Below, one piece after another: positions 1 through 8,570 of a stretch of 64,000 nucleotides of DNA. The first letter of the stretch is position 1, and every line of letters starts with the position of its first letter. The translations under genes were made by a program, and so were the position numbers. Below the pieces are notes generated by a model that saw only the letters and a list, made by a program, of their open reading frames with translations, was not told where the DNA came from and made no database searches. The DNA comes from an uncultured Spartobacteria bacterium (GTDB lineage: Bacteria; Verrucomicrobiota; Verrucomicrobiia; Chthoniobacterales; Chthoniobacteraceae). Location of the stretch: assembly GCA_903919125.1 (NCBI GenBank), contig CAIXGS010000014.1, forward strand, positions 30,200 through 94,199. Reading direction: 5' to 3'.

Positions 1-1266
1 TTGAAACCTTTGGATCAAGGACGCGACGGCGCCGAGGTCGTCATTGCGCGCCTTAGGAAAAAGACCGGCCAAATCAGCGGCGCCCGAGTGTTCATGCAGG
101 CGATGCAGGACGTCAGGGTTTCGGGCCGCAGTTCAAAAGCGCAGTACCAGTACTCTCTGAGATCCTCAGACCTTGAAGAGCTGAATGCCGCCGCGCCCAA
201 GGTACTTGCCGCATTGCGTCAACTGCCAGAATTGCGCGATGTCACCAGCGATCAGCAAACCGGCGGACTGCGTGTCTCTGTAAAGGTAGATCGCGCGGCG
301 GCTGCCCGGGTGGGAGTCAGTATCGCTGAGGTGGATTCAGCGCTATACGACGCCTTCGGACAGCGTCAAATAGCGACCATCTATAACCGTTATAATCAAA
401 ACAAAGTCGTTTTAGAGTCGGAGGTGGAGGCGCTACAGGATCCTGCGAGCCTCCAAAAAGTGTATGTTCGTTCCCAGAGTGGAAGGCTTATCCAACTTGC
501 GAGTATTGCGACGTTTGAATTGGGTAGAGCTCAGCTTTCGGTCAACCATCAGGGGCAGTTTCCAGCCGTCACCGTTTCCTTTAATCTCGCACAGGGCGCC
601 TCATTGGGAGATGCTACGCAGAAGGTCGCGGCGGCTGTGGAGGCGATTGGGTTGCCGGAAGCCGTTCAGGGCAGCTTCCAAGGTACCGCTCAAATGTTCC
701 AAGCGTCGCTTTCGACTTTGCCGACTCTTACTTTATGGGCGCTGCTCGCCGTCTACCTTGTCCTCGGGATTTTGTATGAGAGCCTGATTCATCCGTTGAC
801 CATTTTATCCACTTTGCCCTCCGCTGGGCTGGGCGCACTTCTGGCTTTGTCTGCGTGCGGGCAGGATCTTTCGCTAGTCTCTTTCATCGGCATTATTCTG
901 TTGATGGGTATCGTCAAAAAGAACGGCATCCTGATGGTCGATTTTGCTTTGGAGGCGGTTCGGGAGCGGGGGATACCGCCGGAAGAAGCGATTTATGAGG
1001 CGTGCGTTTCACGTTTCAGGCCGATCACCATGACCACGCTGGCCGCGCTGTTTGGGAGCCTGCCGCTTGCCTTGGCCGGCGGCGTCGGGTCCGAATTGCG
1101 ACGCCCTCTTGGGATCGCGCTCGTGGGTGGTTTGGCGCTTTCCCAAGTCGTGACCTTGTACACGACCCCCGTGGTGTATCTCGCTTTCGAATGGCTGCGT
1201 CGCTTTGGGCAACGCCTCCGCTTGTTACTGGTTAGCCGTCATCCCAATTTGCCCGAGCCACTCTAA
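1..1266 (+). CDS. RND efflux permease, C-terminal part (MdtB/MdtC/AcrB-type)
   Basis: The reading frame is open from the window edge, so this is the 3' part of a larger gene; RND permeases are usually about 1030 aa and 421 aa are visible. The visible part holds the second periplasmic porter/docking region (roughly residues 1-230) and then the last transmembrane bundle (about 237-400). It includes the family signature GIVKKNGILMVDFA near residue 303, which is closest to the MdtB/MdtC and AcrB group. Such pumps export drugs, bile acids or metals from inner membrane and periplasm through an outer-membrane channel, driven by the proton gradient. The first codon shown (TTG) is the edge of the window, not a supported start. 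The substrate cannot be predicted. Confidence 0.93.
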   Translation: MKPLDQGRDGAEVVIARLRKKTGQISGARVFMQAMQDVRVSGRSSKAQYQYSLRSSDLEELNAAAPKVLAALRQLPELRDVTSDQQTGGLRVSVKVDRAAAARVGVSIAEVDSALYDAFGQRQIATIYNRYNQNKVVLESEVEALQDPASLQKVYVRSQSGRLIQLASIATFELGRAQLSVNHQGQFPAVTVSFNLAQGASLGDATQKVAAAVEAIGLPEAVQGSFQGTAQMFQASLSTLPTLTLWALLAVYLVLGILYESLIHPLTILSTLPSAGLGALLALSACGQDLSLVSFIGIILLMGIVKKNGILMVDFALEAVRERGIPPEEAIYEACVSRFRPITMTTLAALFGSLPLALAGGVGSELRRPLGIALVGGLALSQVVTLYTTPVVYLAFEWLRRFGQRLRLLLVSRHPNLPEPL

Positions 1267-1278
1267 ATACGCGGTCTG

Positions 1279-1434
1279 CTAGTGGTCCCACATCGGCCCT
1301 TTTTCGCCGTTAAGCCCGTGGCCGCCGCCGGGCCAACTCTGGGAGCTTTGAGGCACTTTAGCTGCCTGAAGCGCGGTATAAAAGTGCGCGCTATTCGTCA
1401 GCGGCACCGCTTTGTCGTCTGCTAAGCGACGGCG
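1279..1434 (-). pseudogene. C-terminal remnant of an alpha/beta-hydrolase (esterase/dienelactone-hydrolase type)
   Basis: Reading the minus strand from 1425 down to a TAG at 1279-1281 gives about 48 residues. They carry the usual end of secreted esterases of this fold: ADDKAVPLTNS (acid residue of the triad), then an AL-AA-VP stretch, then WPGGGHGLNG with the catalytic histidine. A few codons upstream, at 1435-1437, an in-frame TGA closes the frame, and no nucleophile-elbow region is present before the neighbouring actP stop. This is therefore a decayed gene fragment, too short to appear as an ordinary gene. The call rests on motif recognition by eye. Confidence 0.6.
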
Positions 1435-1491
1435 TCATGTCAAAAGGTGACTCCCCGACGTTCGCCGAGTGGTGTACTGCCCCTGATGCGA

Positions 1492-3105
1492 TTAGTGCGA
1501 ACTGGCTGTCTCGGCCCCTAACCCCGTCTGCGCGCGGACCTGAAGCTCTTCAAACTTGGCTTCTGCCTCCGGTTCAGGACGCAATAGCGAGCCCAGAATA
1601 GCCGCCAGAAATCCAATCGGAATGCTCAGGATTCCAGGGTTGGTAAGCGGAAAGATGGCGTTCATCTGAATCAGATGCCGTTTTGCTCCCACAACTTCTG
1701 GTGGATCTATTCCCATAAGGCTGGGACTGATTAAGATGAGAACGATGCTCGCCAGCAAGCCAACCGCCAGACCAGCCACAGCACCCGTCGTGCTGAAGCG
1801 CTTCCAGAAAATCGACAGCACGATCACCGGCAGATTCGCGCTAGCCGCCACGGCAAAGGCCAGCCCGACCAAGAACGCGACATTCACCGTTTGCAACTGA
1901 ATGGCTAGGAATATCGACACCCCGCCCACCACAAACGCTGTAATCCGCGCCACCAGCACTTCGCTGTCGGGATTCGTCTCTTTGCCGTGATGGAGGACGT
2001 TGGAGTAAAAATCGTGCGCAAAAGACGCGCTCGCGCTGATGGTCAGCCCCGCCACCACCGCCAAAATCGTCGCAAACGCTACCGCGCTAATGAATGCGAA
2101 AAATAAGGGTCCCCCCAAGGTTTCAGCCAGTTGTGGCGCCGCCATGTTGTCCGTCACGATGTGATCCGGCCTGATGATGGTTGCGGCACCGAAGCCAAGG
2201 AAGGTCGTCAAAATGTAAAAGCTTCCAATAATGACCATCGCCCAAACGACTGAAACCCGAGCCGTCTTCGCGTCTGGCACCGTGTAAAACCGAACTAAAA
2301 TATGGGGTAAGCCGGCAGTCCCGAAGAGGAGCGCGATTCCCAAAGACACCAAGTCCCATTTGCCTATACCTGCCGTGGCGGCGTCACCAAACTTCATCCC
2401 GGGATCGAGAAAGTTTCGGGTCACCTCAAGCTTTGTTTTTGAGTCCAAGTAAGTGATGTGAGATGCCGCATCAAAAAACCGCTCAAAGCTGAATCCGTAG
2501 TGTTTCATCACCAAAGCGCTCAGAAAGATGGTTCCCGTCATCAATAAAATCGCTTTGATGATTTGCACCCAAGTGGTCGCCAGCATTCCGCCGAACACCA
2601 CGTACACCACCATCATGACGCCTACCCCGATAATCGCGGTGTTGGTCGTGATCCATGGAATGTCTTTCAAAAGCAATTTAACCAACGCCCCCGCGCCGAT
2701 CATTTGCGCCACCATATAAAACGTCGAAACCGTAATGGTGCTTAGCGAAGCCATAGCGCGTACGGGGCGAGGGCTGAGTCGGTAGGCCAGCAAGTCGGCC
2801 ATCGTGTATTTCCCTGCGTTGCGAAGCGGTTCAGCGACAACCAACAAGACGGTGAGGTAGGCGACCAGCCAGCCGACCGAGTACATGAAGCCGTCGAATC
2901 CGTAGAGGGCGATCATCCCCGAAATGCCGAGGAAGCTTGCCGCGCTCATGTAATCACCGGCGACGGCCAGTCCGTTTTGCCAGCCCGTAATACTACGGCC
3001 TGCGGCGAAATAGGCGCTGGCCCCAGTATTGCGTTTGGCGGCCCAAACAGTGATGCCCAGCGTTGCAACGACGAAGGCGAGAAACATCCAAATGGCAGGA
3101 GTCAT
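1492..3105 (-). CDS. actP: Cation/acetate symporter (SSS family)
   Basis: A 537-aa sodium:solute symporter with about 13 hydrophobic segments. The N-terminal region has FAAGRSITGWQNGLAVAGDYMSAASFLG, typical of the ActP branch of the SSS family. E. coli ActP (549 aa) takes up acetate and glycolate with a cation across the inner membrane. The gene lies 70 bp downstream of a DUF485 gene on the same strand, matching the yjcH-actP pair of acs-yjcH-actP operons and strengthening the assignment over other SSS members. No acetyl-CoA synthetase gene is seen in the window. The start ATG at 3105 is preceded on the minus strand by a purine-poor CCTCCC stretch, so no clear ribosome-binding site decides it. 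Confidence 0.9.
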   Translation of the reverse strand: MTPAIWMFLAFVVATLGITVWAAKRNTGASAYFAAGRSITGWQNGLAVAGDYMSAASFLGISGMIALYGFDGFMYSVGWLVAYLTVLLVVAEPLRNAGKYTMADLLAYRLSPRPVRAMASLSTITVSTFYMVAQMIGAGALVKLLLKDIPWITTNTAIIGVGVMMVVYVVFGGMLATTWVQIIKAILLMTGTIFLSALVMKHYGFSFERFFDAASHITYLDSKTKLEVTRNFLDPGMKFGDAATAGIGKWDLVSLGIALLFGTAGLPHILVRFYTVPDAKTARVSVVWAMVIIGSFYILTTFLGFGAATIIRPDHIVTDNMAAPQLAETLGGPLFFAFISAVAFATILAVVAGLTISASASFAHDFYSNVLHHGKETNPDSEVLVARITAFVVGGVSIFLAIQLQTVNVAFLVGLAFAVAASANLPVIVLSIFWKRFSTTGAVAGLAVGLLASIVLILISPSLMGIDPPEVVGAKRHLIQMNAIFPLTNPGILSIPIGFLAAILGSLLRPEPEAEAKFEELQVRAQTGLGAETASSH

Positions 3106-3175
3106 AGGAGGGGAGGGGGTAAAGAAACGTTAGGAATAGATGAAAATGAGTGGCCGTTTTTGTATCAGTTGGCCG

Positions 3176-3511
3176 TTAGTGATGGGCGGAATCGGAGGAC
3201 TCTTTTGCCAAAATTTGACGAGCTTGTTCGTCCCATTTCCCTGCCTTTTGCACGTAAACGTATGCGATCGCCCACGCCATAAAAAACTCAGATAGCGCGA
3301 ACAAATACGCCGCATTTATCGGGCCCAACACCGGCTTTTTCATCAGTTCCGGCCACCAACCCACGAGAATCGGAAGTGCAAAGTAATAGGCCACGAAGAA
3401 AAGGCTCGCAGGCAAAATAAACGCTCTTTTAGAGCGCAGTAACTCCTGATATTGAGGATGCTGTGCGATTCGTGACCAGGGCGTAGAAGCGGAGGTTTGA
3501 GTTTGGTTCAT
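3176..3511 (-). CDS. yjcH: DUF485 inner-membrane protein (YjcH-like)
   Basis: Small membrane protein of 111 aa with two hydrophobic helices (roughly residues 30-52 and 66-88), the usual form of DUF485 proteins. In many Proteobacteria the gene precedes actP. Its molecular role is not established, though it is widely assumed to assist the acetate permease. Here it sits directly upstream of actP on the same strand, probably in one transcript. I prefer the start at 3511 (MNQTQTS) over the in-frame ATG at 3532 because the former gives the usual short polar N-terminus; neither has a strong Shine-Dalgarno sequence. Confidence 0.85.
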   Translation of the reverse strand: MNQTQTSASTPWSRIAQHPQYQELLRSKRAFILPASLFFVAYYFALPILVGWWPELMKKPVLGPINAAYLFALSEFFMAWAIAYVYVQKAGKWDEQARQILAKESSDSAHH

Positions 3512-3739
3512 GGGGAAATGACGGACCTTCACGCATTACTAACGCACTATCCTGCTCAAGGGAAGTCGCGAGCGCCGCCAGTGCGATTTGTCACATTCGC
3601 GGAATTTGTTTCTGGGAAAAACAAACGGCACCTTCACTCAAGGTTAAGTCTATCAAACTTACGGATTCGTGGATTTACTTCACATCGTCTGTTAACCCTC
3701 AAAATCATCCCTGTATCAGGCCCTCTCTTTACTCCTAAG

Positions 3740-5050
3740 ATGAACTCTCCAATCTCCCGTCGGAATTTTCTGCAACAAAGCGCCCTTGCCGGAGGTGCCC
3801 TTGCGGCGTCTCTTTCTTCTGTGCGTAACGTCCATGCAGCGAGCGGTGGTGGACCGATTAAGCTGGCCTTGGTGGGCGGTGGCGGGCGTGGAACAGGAGC
3901 TGCAAATCAGGCGCTTAGCACTGGAAAGGATGTTCAGCTTGTGGCCATGGCCGAGCTCTTTCAGGAAAAAGTAGATGGAGCTCTTACGGCGCTCAAGGCC
4001 CAGCATCCTAATGCTGTGAACGTCCCGCCAGATCGCGTTTTCCTCGGGTTCGAGGGCTACAAGCAGGCTATCGCCGCCTGTGATGTCGTGATTTTAGCCT
4101 CTCCCTGCGTGTTCCGCCCGCCCATGTTTGAGGAAGCGGTGCGTCAGGGAAAACACGTTTTCATGGAGAAACCGGTCGCCATTGACGCGCCCGGGATTCG
4201 TCAGGTGCTTGCCGCCGCCGCAGAGGCTAAGCGCAAGAATTTAAAAGTGGGCGTCGGTTTGCAGCGCCGCCACAAATTAGGTTATCGCGAAGCAGTTCGG
4301 CGGATTCAAGACGGTGCCATCGGGCAGTTTACCTATGCGAGAACGTTTTGGAACATGGGCACGGCACGGGCGATGGTTCCCCGCAACCCAGCCTGGAATG
4401 AGTTGGAGTATCAGCTGCACAATCAGTTTTATTTTTCCTGGCAGTGCGGCGACATCCATCTGGACATGGGTCTACACAACATTGACGTGATTAATTGGAT
4501 CAAGGATATGTATCCGGTTCGGGCCATGGGTGTTGCTGGCGCTGAGGTGCGCAGGGGAAAGGATTCAGGCAGCTTATTCGATCATTTTGCCATCGAATAT
4601 GAGTACGCTGACGGCACCCGACTCTTCGCTCAAAACCGGCAGATCCCGGGCTGTTTTAACTACGTGGCTGAATGCGCCCATGGCACTCAGGGAGCCATTG
4701 AGATGATCAATGAGCGCAACATCTTCTCCATCACGGGTCCCAACGCGTGGAAGTACGAGCCAGAGAAGCCCGTGGTGAATCCGTATCAACTCGAACACGA
4801 CGACTTGTTTAATGCGATTGTCAACGATCAGCCTTACAACGAAGCCGAGCGGGGCGCGCTGAGTTGTATGACAGCGATTATGGGGCGCATGGCGGGCTAT
4901 TCGGGCAAGAAAATCGAATGGGATGAGGCGCTCAATTCGACCAAGCTTTTCGTGAAGCCGATCACCTCGCTAAACGACGAGCCGCCGATCTCTCCAGATG
5001 CGGATGGGGCTTATCCGCTTCCTGTTCCGGGGCGTTACGAGGCGATTTAG
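3740..5050 (+). CDS. Gfo/Idh/MocA family oxidoreductase with Tat signal
   Basis: NAD(P)-dependent sugar/polyol dehydrogenase-like protein of 436 aa. The start at 3740 gives a classical Tat leader (SRRNFLQQSALAGGALAASL), so export to the periplasm in folded form is likely; the upstream in-frame extension from 3497 would bury this signal. A Rossmann glycine motif (GGGGRGTGA) follows the leader, and the family EKP motif (FMEKPVAID) carries the catalytic-region lysine. The C-terminal part is the GFO_IDH_MocA C-domain fold. Exported Gfo/Idh/MocA paralogues are numerous in Verrucomicrobiota and Planctomycetota and are linked to polysaccharide breakdown. The substrate is unknown. It is divergent from yjcH, so the 228 bp between them should hold both promoters. 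Confidence 0.9.
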   Translation: MNSPISRRNFLQQSALAGGALAASLSSVRNVHAASGGGPIKLALVGGGGRGTGAANQALSTGKDVQLVAMAELFQEKVDGALTALKAQHPNAVNVPPDRVFLGFEGYKQAIAACDVVILASPCVFRPPMFEEAVRQGKHVFMEKPVAIDAPGIRQVLAAAAEAKRKNLKVGVGLQRRHKLGYREAVRRIQDGAIGQFTYARTFWNMGTARAMVPRNPAWNELEYQLHNQFYFSWQCGDIHLDMGLHNIDVINWIKDMYPVRAMGVAGAEVRRGKDSGSLFDHFAIEYEYADGTRLFAQNRQIPGCFNYVAECAHGTQGAIEMINERNIFSITGPNAWKYEPEKPVVNPYQLEHDDLFNAIVNDQPYNEAERGALSCMTAIMGRMAGYSGKKIEWDEALNSTKLFVKPITSLNDEPPISPDADGAYPLPVPGRYEAI

Positions 5051-5208
5051 GGCGTCTCAAAGACTTTTGAAAGAGGCTTAAAGACGGTCGACGTCCGAGA
5101 CTTGGGTCTGTGCTGAGTAGTGTCGTATCGTCGGCTGCTTTTCTGTTTTTTTCACAGAATTGATTGCAACCCCCGCCGGAACGGGATATCAACATAGCCC
5201 TCGCAGTG

Positions 5209-5285
5209 GCACCCGTAGCTCAATTGGATAGAGCATCTGACTACGAATCAGAAGGTTTTAGGTTCAAGTCCTAACGGGTGCACCA
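5209..5285 (+). tRNA. tRNA-Arg (anticodon ACG)
   Basis: A 77-nt cloverleaf with CCA encoded. The acceptor arms GCACCCG and CGGGTGC pair perfectly, the anticodon stem CTGA(C)/(G)TCAG closes the loop CTACGAA (anticodon ACG), and the T arm holds GGTTCAAGTCC. The 3' half from 5236 onward is repeated exactly at 27536-27587, so this tRNA is the attachment site of the downstream island and was rebuilt by the left-hand repeat. Confidence 0.97.
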
Positions 5286-5287
5286 CT
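5236..5287 (+). repeat. attL: left 52-bp direct repeat of the island (3' half of tRNA-Arg)
   Basis: Every base from 5236 to 5287 matches 27536-27587. The repeat covers the tRNA anticodon stem-loop through the CCA end plus two bases. A repeat of a tRNA 3' half with an integrase gene next to one copy is the standard footprint of a site-specific tyrosine recombinase. The distance between copies is 22,300 bp. Confidence 0.95.
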
Positions 5288-5324
5288 TAGCGAGAAGGGG
5301 TTATGGCAACTCAAGAGTTCCCAG

Positions 5325-5353
5325 CCAGTACTCAGGTACTGGCTAAGTACTGG
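5325..5353. promoter_or_regulatory. Putative integrase arm-type sites inside attL
   Basis: An inverted repeat CCAGTAC-TCAG-GTACTGG spans 5325-5342 and a further AAGTACTGG follows at 5345-5353. The 14-mer TACTCAGGTACTGG (5329-5342) recurs exactly at 27430-27443, just inside the right end. Short repeats flanking both core sites are what arm-type integrase or excisionase binding sites look like. The functional role is inferred from position only. Confidence 0.55.
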
Positions 5354-5420
5354 ATTTCGGGACTACCCCGCTCCAAAAAACGGCTAAAAACCGACGCAAT
5401 CTCGCGCTTTTTCGGTGCAT

Positions 5421-5897
5421 CTAATTGCTGCCTTCCTCGTCTCTGGACATCACATCCGGCCTCAACCACTCCCTCGGTGGATTCGGATGGTTTCGATGGT
5501 ACACCTCAAACTCCATTTTGATCTCCGGTTCCTGCACTGCCGCAGTACCGTCAAATTCGCCCGCCATTTTCGCATCGGCCATCAACGCCCCCAGCATATC
5601 GAAGACGGTCTCCACCGTCCCATCCTTGCGCTTGTTGACCTTCGTCGGCAGCGTTCCCTCGATCATCTGCCGGAGTCGGTCCCGCTTCTCGTCGATACCC
5701 ATCAAGGCCCGGCTGTGGACCTCGCACTGAATTTCCGCAATGCGGGACTTTACATCCAGACGGTGGTAGAGTTTGTAGCCCAAGGTCGCTGGGTCGGCCA
5801 CATGTGGGCAGAGTTTTGAATAGGCAGCCTTGCGGTCCAACCCCTCGGCGATAAGCCAAGCAAAGCGTTCGTGAAGACGGTTCTTGAGGCGGGGCAT
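5421..5897 (-). CDS. Terminase small subunit-like protein
   Basis: The protein is 158 aa. The N-terminal half (about residues 7-60) reads RFAWLIAEGLDRKAAYSKL, then a short loop, then DVKSRIAEIQ. This has the layout of the DNA-binding helix-turn-helix region of phage terminase small subunits, in which a stretch ending in a V-x-x-RI-x-E helix follows an A-A-Y element. A middle segment (residues 65-120) has a KRDRLRQMIEGT/..MLGALMADAKMAGEF pattern also seen in these proteins. Terminase small subunits recognise pac/cos DNA for headful packaging. No large subunit is present. It is the only leftmost minus-strand gene of the island. Alternatives are another phage-type HTH protein; the call is moderate. 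Confidence 0.6.
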   Translation of the reverse strand: MPRLKNRLHERFAWLIAEGLDRKAAYSKLCPHVADPATLGYKLYHRLDVKSRIAEIQCEVHSRALMGIDEKRDRLRQMIEGTLPTKVNKRKDGTVETVFDMLGALMADAKMAGEFDGTAAVQEPEIKMEFEVYHRNHPNPPREWLRPDVMSRDEEGSN

Positions 5898-6313
5898 AAT
5901 CGGTGTGGTTGGATTGCGCCGAGCAAGTGCACTTTACTTACTCTGTAGGCCATTATGCCCATCTACCGCATTTAGCCAAGCGCAAAAGCCTTTAAAATCC
6001 TCAAATGTACCTGCGGTCAATTGAGTTGCGGCGATCTCAAACTTGCGTCCGCCAGCGATCGACCGTTAGTTGCTTGGAATGCTTACTTTTTGACGCCATT
6101 AGCCGCCCAGAGCTGAGTGCTACGTTTCCTTCACAGAAACGTTTGTCGGCTAATGAAATAGCCCCCTTCTCCGGGCACATAACGGCCGTTCCCCGTCTCC
6201 TATTCGAGGCCGTCCTTAAGCTAAGGTCGGCACATTCACACAGCCCAGTATGACTCGGTAATGGGAAATCGAGGCTTACGTTTCGACTCTTCTGGGTATA
6301 CCCATATTGCTTT
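5898..6313. other. Intergenic region, divergent promoters of the island's left genes
   Basis: These 416 bp lie between the divergent terminase-like and sigma-like genes. I see no convincing coding sequence: the 82-aa frame at 6005-6253 has no recognisable features. Presumably the region holds promoters for both genes, but I could not identify a clear -35/-10 pair. Confidence 0.5.
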
Positions 6314-7042
6314 ATGGCAGCCGATGATCCCGACGCACTCTTTGCTGCTCATCTGGGCATAGCCACAAAGCTCAGCCAAAGCTTTCCGATTCCCCGCTTC
6401 AGCCCTGAGGAAACCGAGCAGGAAGCCCGAATTGCCCTTTGGCAGGCCGCCTGTAAGTTCGACTCTACCAAGGGTGCCTTCGAGGCCTTTGCGACGATCG
6501 TCATTCGCAATCATCTGCGAAACACTTTCAACAAGGCAAAGCGTGACTCTTCAAGAGCCGACACGCTCGATGTTGCTCTGGTGGCCGACGGCGATGCCCC
6601 CGGCACATTGGCGGCCCCCATGATTGATCCAGCAGCCTCCCCTGCACTCGTGGCGGAACGTGCGGATATTAGCGAGGCCCTGCACAACGAATTAAACGCC
6701 CTCACTCGGCAGCAACAGGACGTACTGAGGCAACATGCTGAGGGCGAGTCGTTCAGCGAAATTGCCAGAGCCAACGGTGTGAGCAAAGCTGCTGTCCGGC
6801 AGATGTCCCTCAGGGCGGTGGAACAAGTCCGCCCGAATCTGGAAGCTAAGGATATTGGTGTGAGATTTCTACCTGCGCAGGATAGCGCTGAGTTCAAACC
6901 AATGAGTCCGCCATTCCAAAGCCATGAGCGTCATCCAGGAGGTGGGCAGCAGCGCCCCTCTTTTAATGGGCTTGTCGCCCTTTTGCTTCTCTCAGTGCTC
7001 GTTCTCCTAGGCGCATTCGTGAACTGGTTGTTCGGGCGGTAG
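6314..7042 (+). CDS. Sigma-70 family-like protein with C-terminal membrane anchor
   Basis: The protein is 242 aa. Residues about 36-75 (PEETEQEARIALWQAACKFDSTKGAFEAFATIVIRNHLRN) match sigma region 2, with the Arg/Asn-rich end typical of -10 recognition and core binding. Residues about 135-178 (ALTRQQQDVLRQ...SFSEIARANGVSKAAVRQ) match the region 4 helix-turn-helix. Unusually, a proline/glutamine-rich linker follows and then one hydrophobic helix (about 217-239, ending NWLFGR), which would tether the protein to the inner membrane. It may be a membrane-held transcription factor released on a signal, or a sigma-like regulator of the element. No anti-sigma gene is adjacent. The ATG at 6314 is preceded by no strong ribosome-binding site. 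Confidence 0.72.
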   Translation: MAADDPDALFAAHLGIATKLSQSFPIPRFSPEETEQEARIALWQAACKFDSTKGAFEAFATIVIRNHLRNTFNKAKRDSSRADTLDVALVADGDAPGTLAAPMIDPAASPALVAERADISEALHNELNALTRQQQDVLRQHAEGESFSEIARANGVSKAAVRQMSLRAVEQVRPNLEAKDIGVRFLPAQDSAEFKPMSPPFQSHERHPGGGQQRPSFNGLVALLLLSVLVLLGAFVNWLFGR

Positions 7043-7190
7043 GAAAGTTTCTCGACACTATTTCACAGCAACGGGTTTCCGATTCGTTGTGTCGTTTGTA
7101 ACTGAATAGCTGGCCCGAGTCTGCCCGGATGCAAACGACAAGCGGTCAGCTTTAATAAATCGATCGATCAAGAAAGGAAACGTTTCAGCC

Positions 7191-7436
7191 ATGGACCCAT
7201 ACGCCGACTTAGGCATGACCGCACAGCAACAACACGACGAGGCAACCAGACGGAGGATCAGACTAACCCCCAACAGCAGGCAAGTGCTGGAGGGTTTGTT
7301 GGCAAAGAAAGAGAAGCTTTCGTCCAGTCAGTTGCCGTCGGGCAGCCTCGATTCAATCGGTCACAGAGTTAGCCAAGTGGATGGGCTTACGATGGAGGAA
7401 GCGGAAGCGGAGCTAATGGCGATCGGGTTTATGTAG
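7191..7436 (+). CDS. Small hypothetical protein
   Basis: An 81-aa protein with an acidic, helical C-terminus (LTMEEAEAELMAIGFM) and no family I recognise. The ATG at 7191 is preceded by AAAGGAAA at a distance of about 11 bases, a plausible ribosome-binding site, which together with the plus-strand gene order supports it as real. It stands alone, 148 bp after the sigma-like gene and 130 bp before the lipoprotein gene. Confidence 0.45.
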   Translation: MDPYADLGMTAQQQHDEATRRRIRLTPNSRQVLEGLLAKKEKLSSSQLPSGSLDSIGHRVSQVDGLTMEEAEAELMAIGFM

Positions 7437-7566
7437 AGCCTGCAACGGACCTCCCGACTCTATCACTTAATCACAATGGGTTGTGAGGGCCGAAACATGA
7501 AATAAATCAACGTCAACAGTTTATGGATGATTATCTCTTGAGGCATTCAAAACGCAAAATTAAAGC

Positions 7567-8340
7567 ATGTTACTAAAACTCAGTTCGAGGGCACTTCAAC
7601 TCCACTCTCGGTTCTTTATTCTGGCCTTCGTTGTGACTCATTCTGGTTGCGTGTCATCCCCGCAGCCAACGAGAACGCCATACGGATTTCAGCGTGATGC
7701 GTCCGTTCAATTCTTAAAGGGAGGCGGTCTGGTGGATGGAGTTTTAAACAAAGACTTTTTTACCCGAGGCTCTACGTTTGACGAGGTTGCAGTGGTAATG
7801 GGCACTCCGACATCGATTAGTGAGTTCGGATCAGAAACTTGGTGGTACTATGGTTTTTCCAGAGTCGTCTTTTTCAACGGAAGAGTGTCGTCTTGGAATG
7901 ACCGAGACTCTCGCCTCAAAGTACGTTGGACCTCCTCGGCGACTGGTAAGTCAGTAGCATCGGCGACACAGCCTCAATCCTCAAACGTCACGGCTTCCGA
8001 AATCGATGCTCGAGTTAACTCCATTTTGGCTGGCCGTTACAGCCCGTTGCCTCCAGCGCAACGGGTGCAGTCAAATCCAGCAGCTAGATTTGCGGATGTT
8101 GAGACGCGAAACAATACCAACTACACACTCACAATTTTGTACAGTGGCCCATCGTCTCAACAAATGGTTCTACCGGGAAACTCATCCAAAAGTGTGAGGT
8201 TAGTTCCGGGGAAGTACCGAGTAGCCGCCACTGCGAACTTGCCAACGGTGACACCGTTTGCGGGTGAGGATGAAATGGAGGGCGGTGCTTATTCTAGCGT
8301 CTTTTACATTAAATCGCGGCGCATTCCAGAAGCACAGTAA
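7567..8340 (+). CDS. Putative lipoprotein with SmpA/BamE-like segment
   Basis: The protein is 257 aa and begins with a hydrophobic leader ending in VTHSGC, a fair lipobox (cleavage before Cys28), so a membrane-attached periplasmic lipoprotein is likely. Residues about 62-112 (FTRGSTFDEVAVVMGTPTSI...WWYYGFSRVVFFNGRVSSW) follow the SmpA/OmlA/BamE pattern G-x-T-x-x-E-V-x-x-x-M-G-x-P with a later F-x-x-G-x-V. The C-terminal half is a predicted beta domain with Ser/Asn-rich stretches. It lies in the island's left block with the same orientation as its neighbours. Its function is unknown; it is probably not the housekeeping BamE. Confidence 0.6.
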   Translation: MLLKLSSRALQLHSRFFILAFVVTHSGCVSSPQPTRTPYGFQRDASVQFLKGGGLVDGVLNKDFFTRGSTFDEVAVVMGTPTSISEFGSETWWYYGFSRVVFFNGRVSSWNDRDSRLKVRWTSSATGKSVASATQPQSSNVTASEIDARVNSILAGRYSPLPPAQRVQSNPAARFADVETRNNTNYTLTILYSGPSSQQMVLPGNSSKSVRLVPGKYRVAATANLPTVTPFAGEDEMEGGAYSSVFYIKSRRIPEAQ

Positions 8341-8570
8341 ACTTTCCAAACGCGATGATCGGGAGTGGGACGACCCAACGGGGCGCGACGCCAGCTGGGC
8401 CATCGTTGGCATCTCTTTGGAAAGGGCCATCGAGATTGGCCGTCACTGGTTTCAGCATGCCATCTTTGAGGTGCTCAACGGCGAGGCGTTCGTCGTTGGA
8501 TAGGCAGTCCATTGTGCGGTTTCAGAAACGCCTAAAAAGCCCACCAAAAGACACAAACCCTCAGAACTTT

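Noticed and set aside
6005..6253. 82-aa plus-strand frame upstream of the sigma-like gene
   Set aside because: Arg/Ser-rich random-looking translation without motif; treated as intergenic.
8309..8512. 67-aa minus-strand frame between the lipoprotein and hypothetical genes
   Set aside because: No recognisable motif, overlaps the end of the lipoprotein gene, and no ribosome-binding site; left unannotated.
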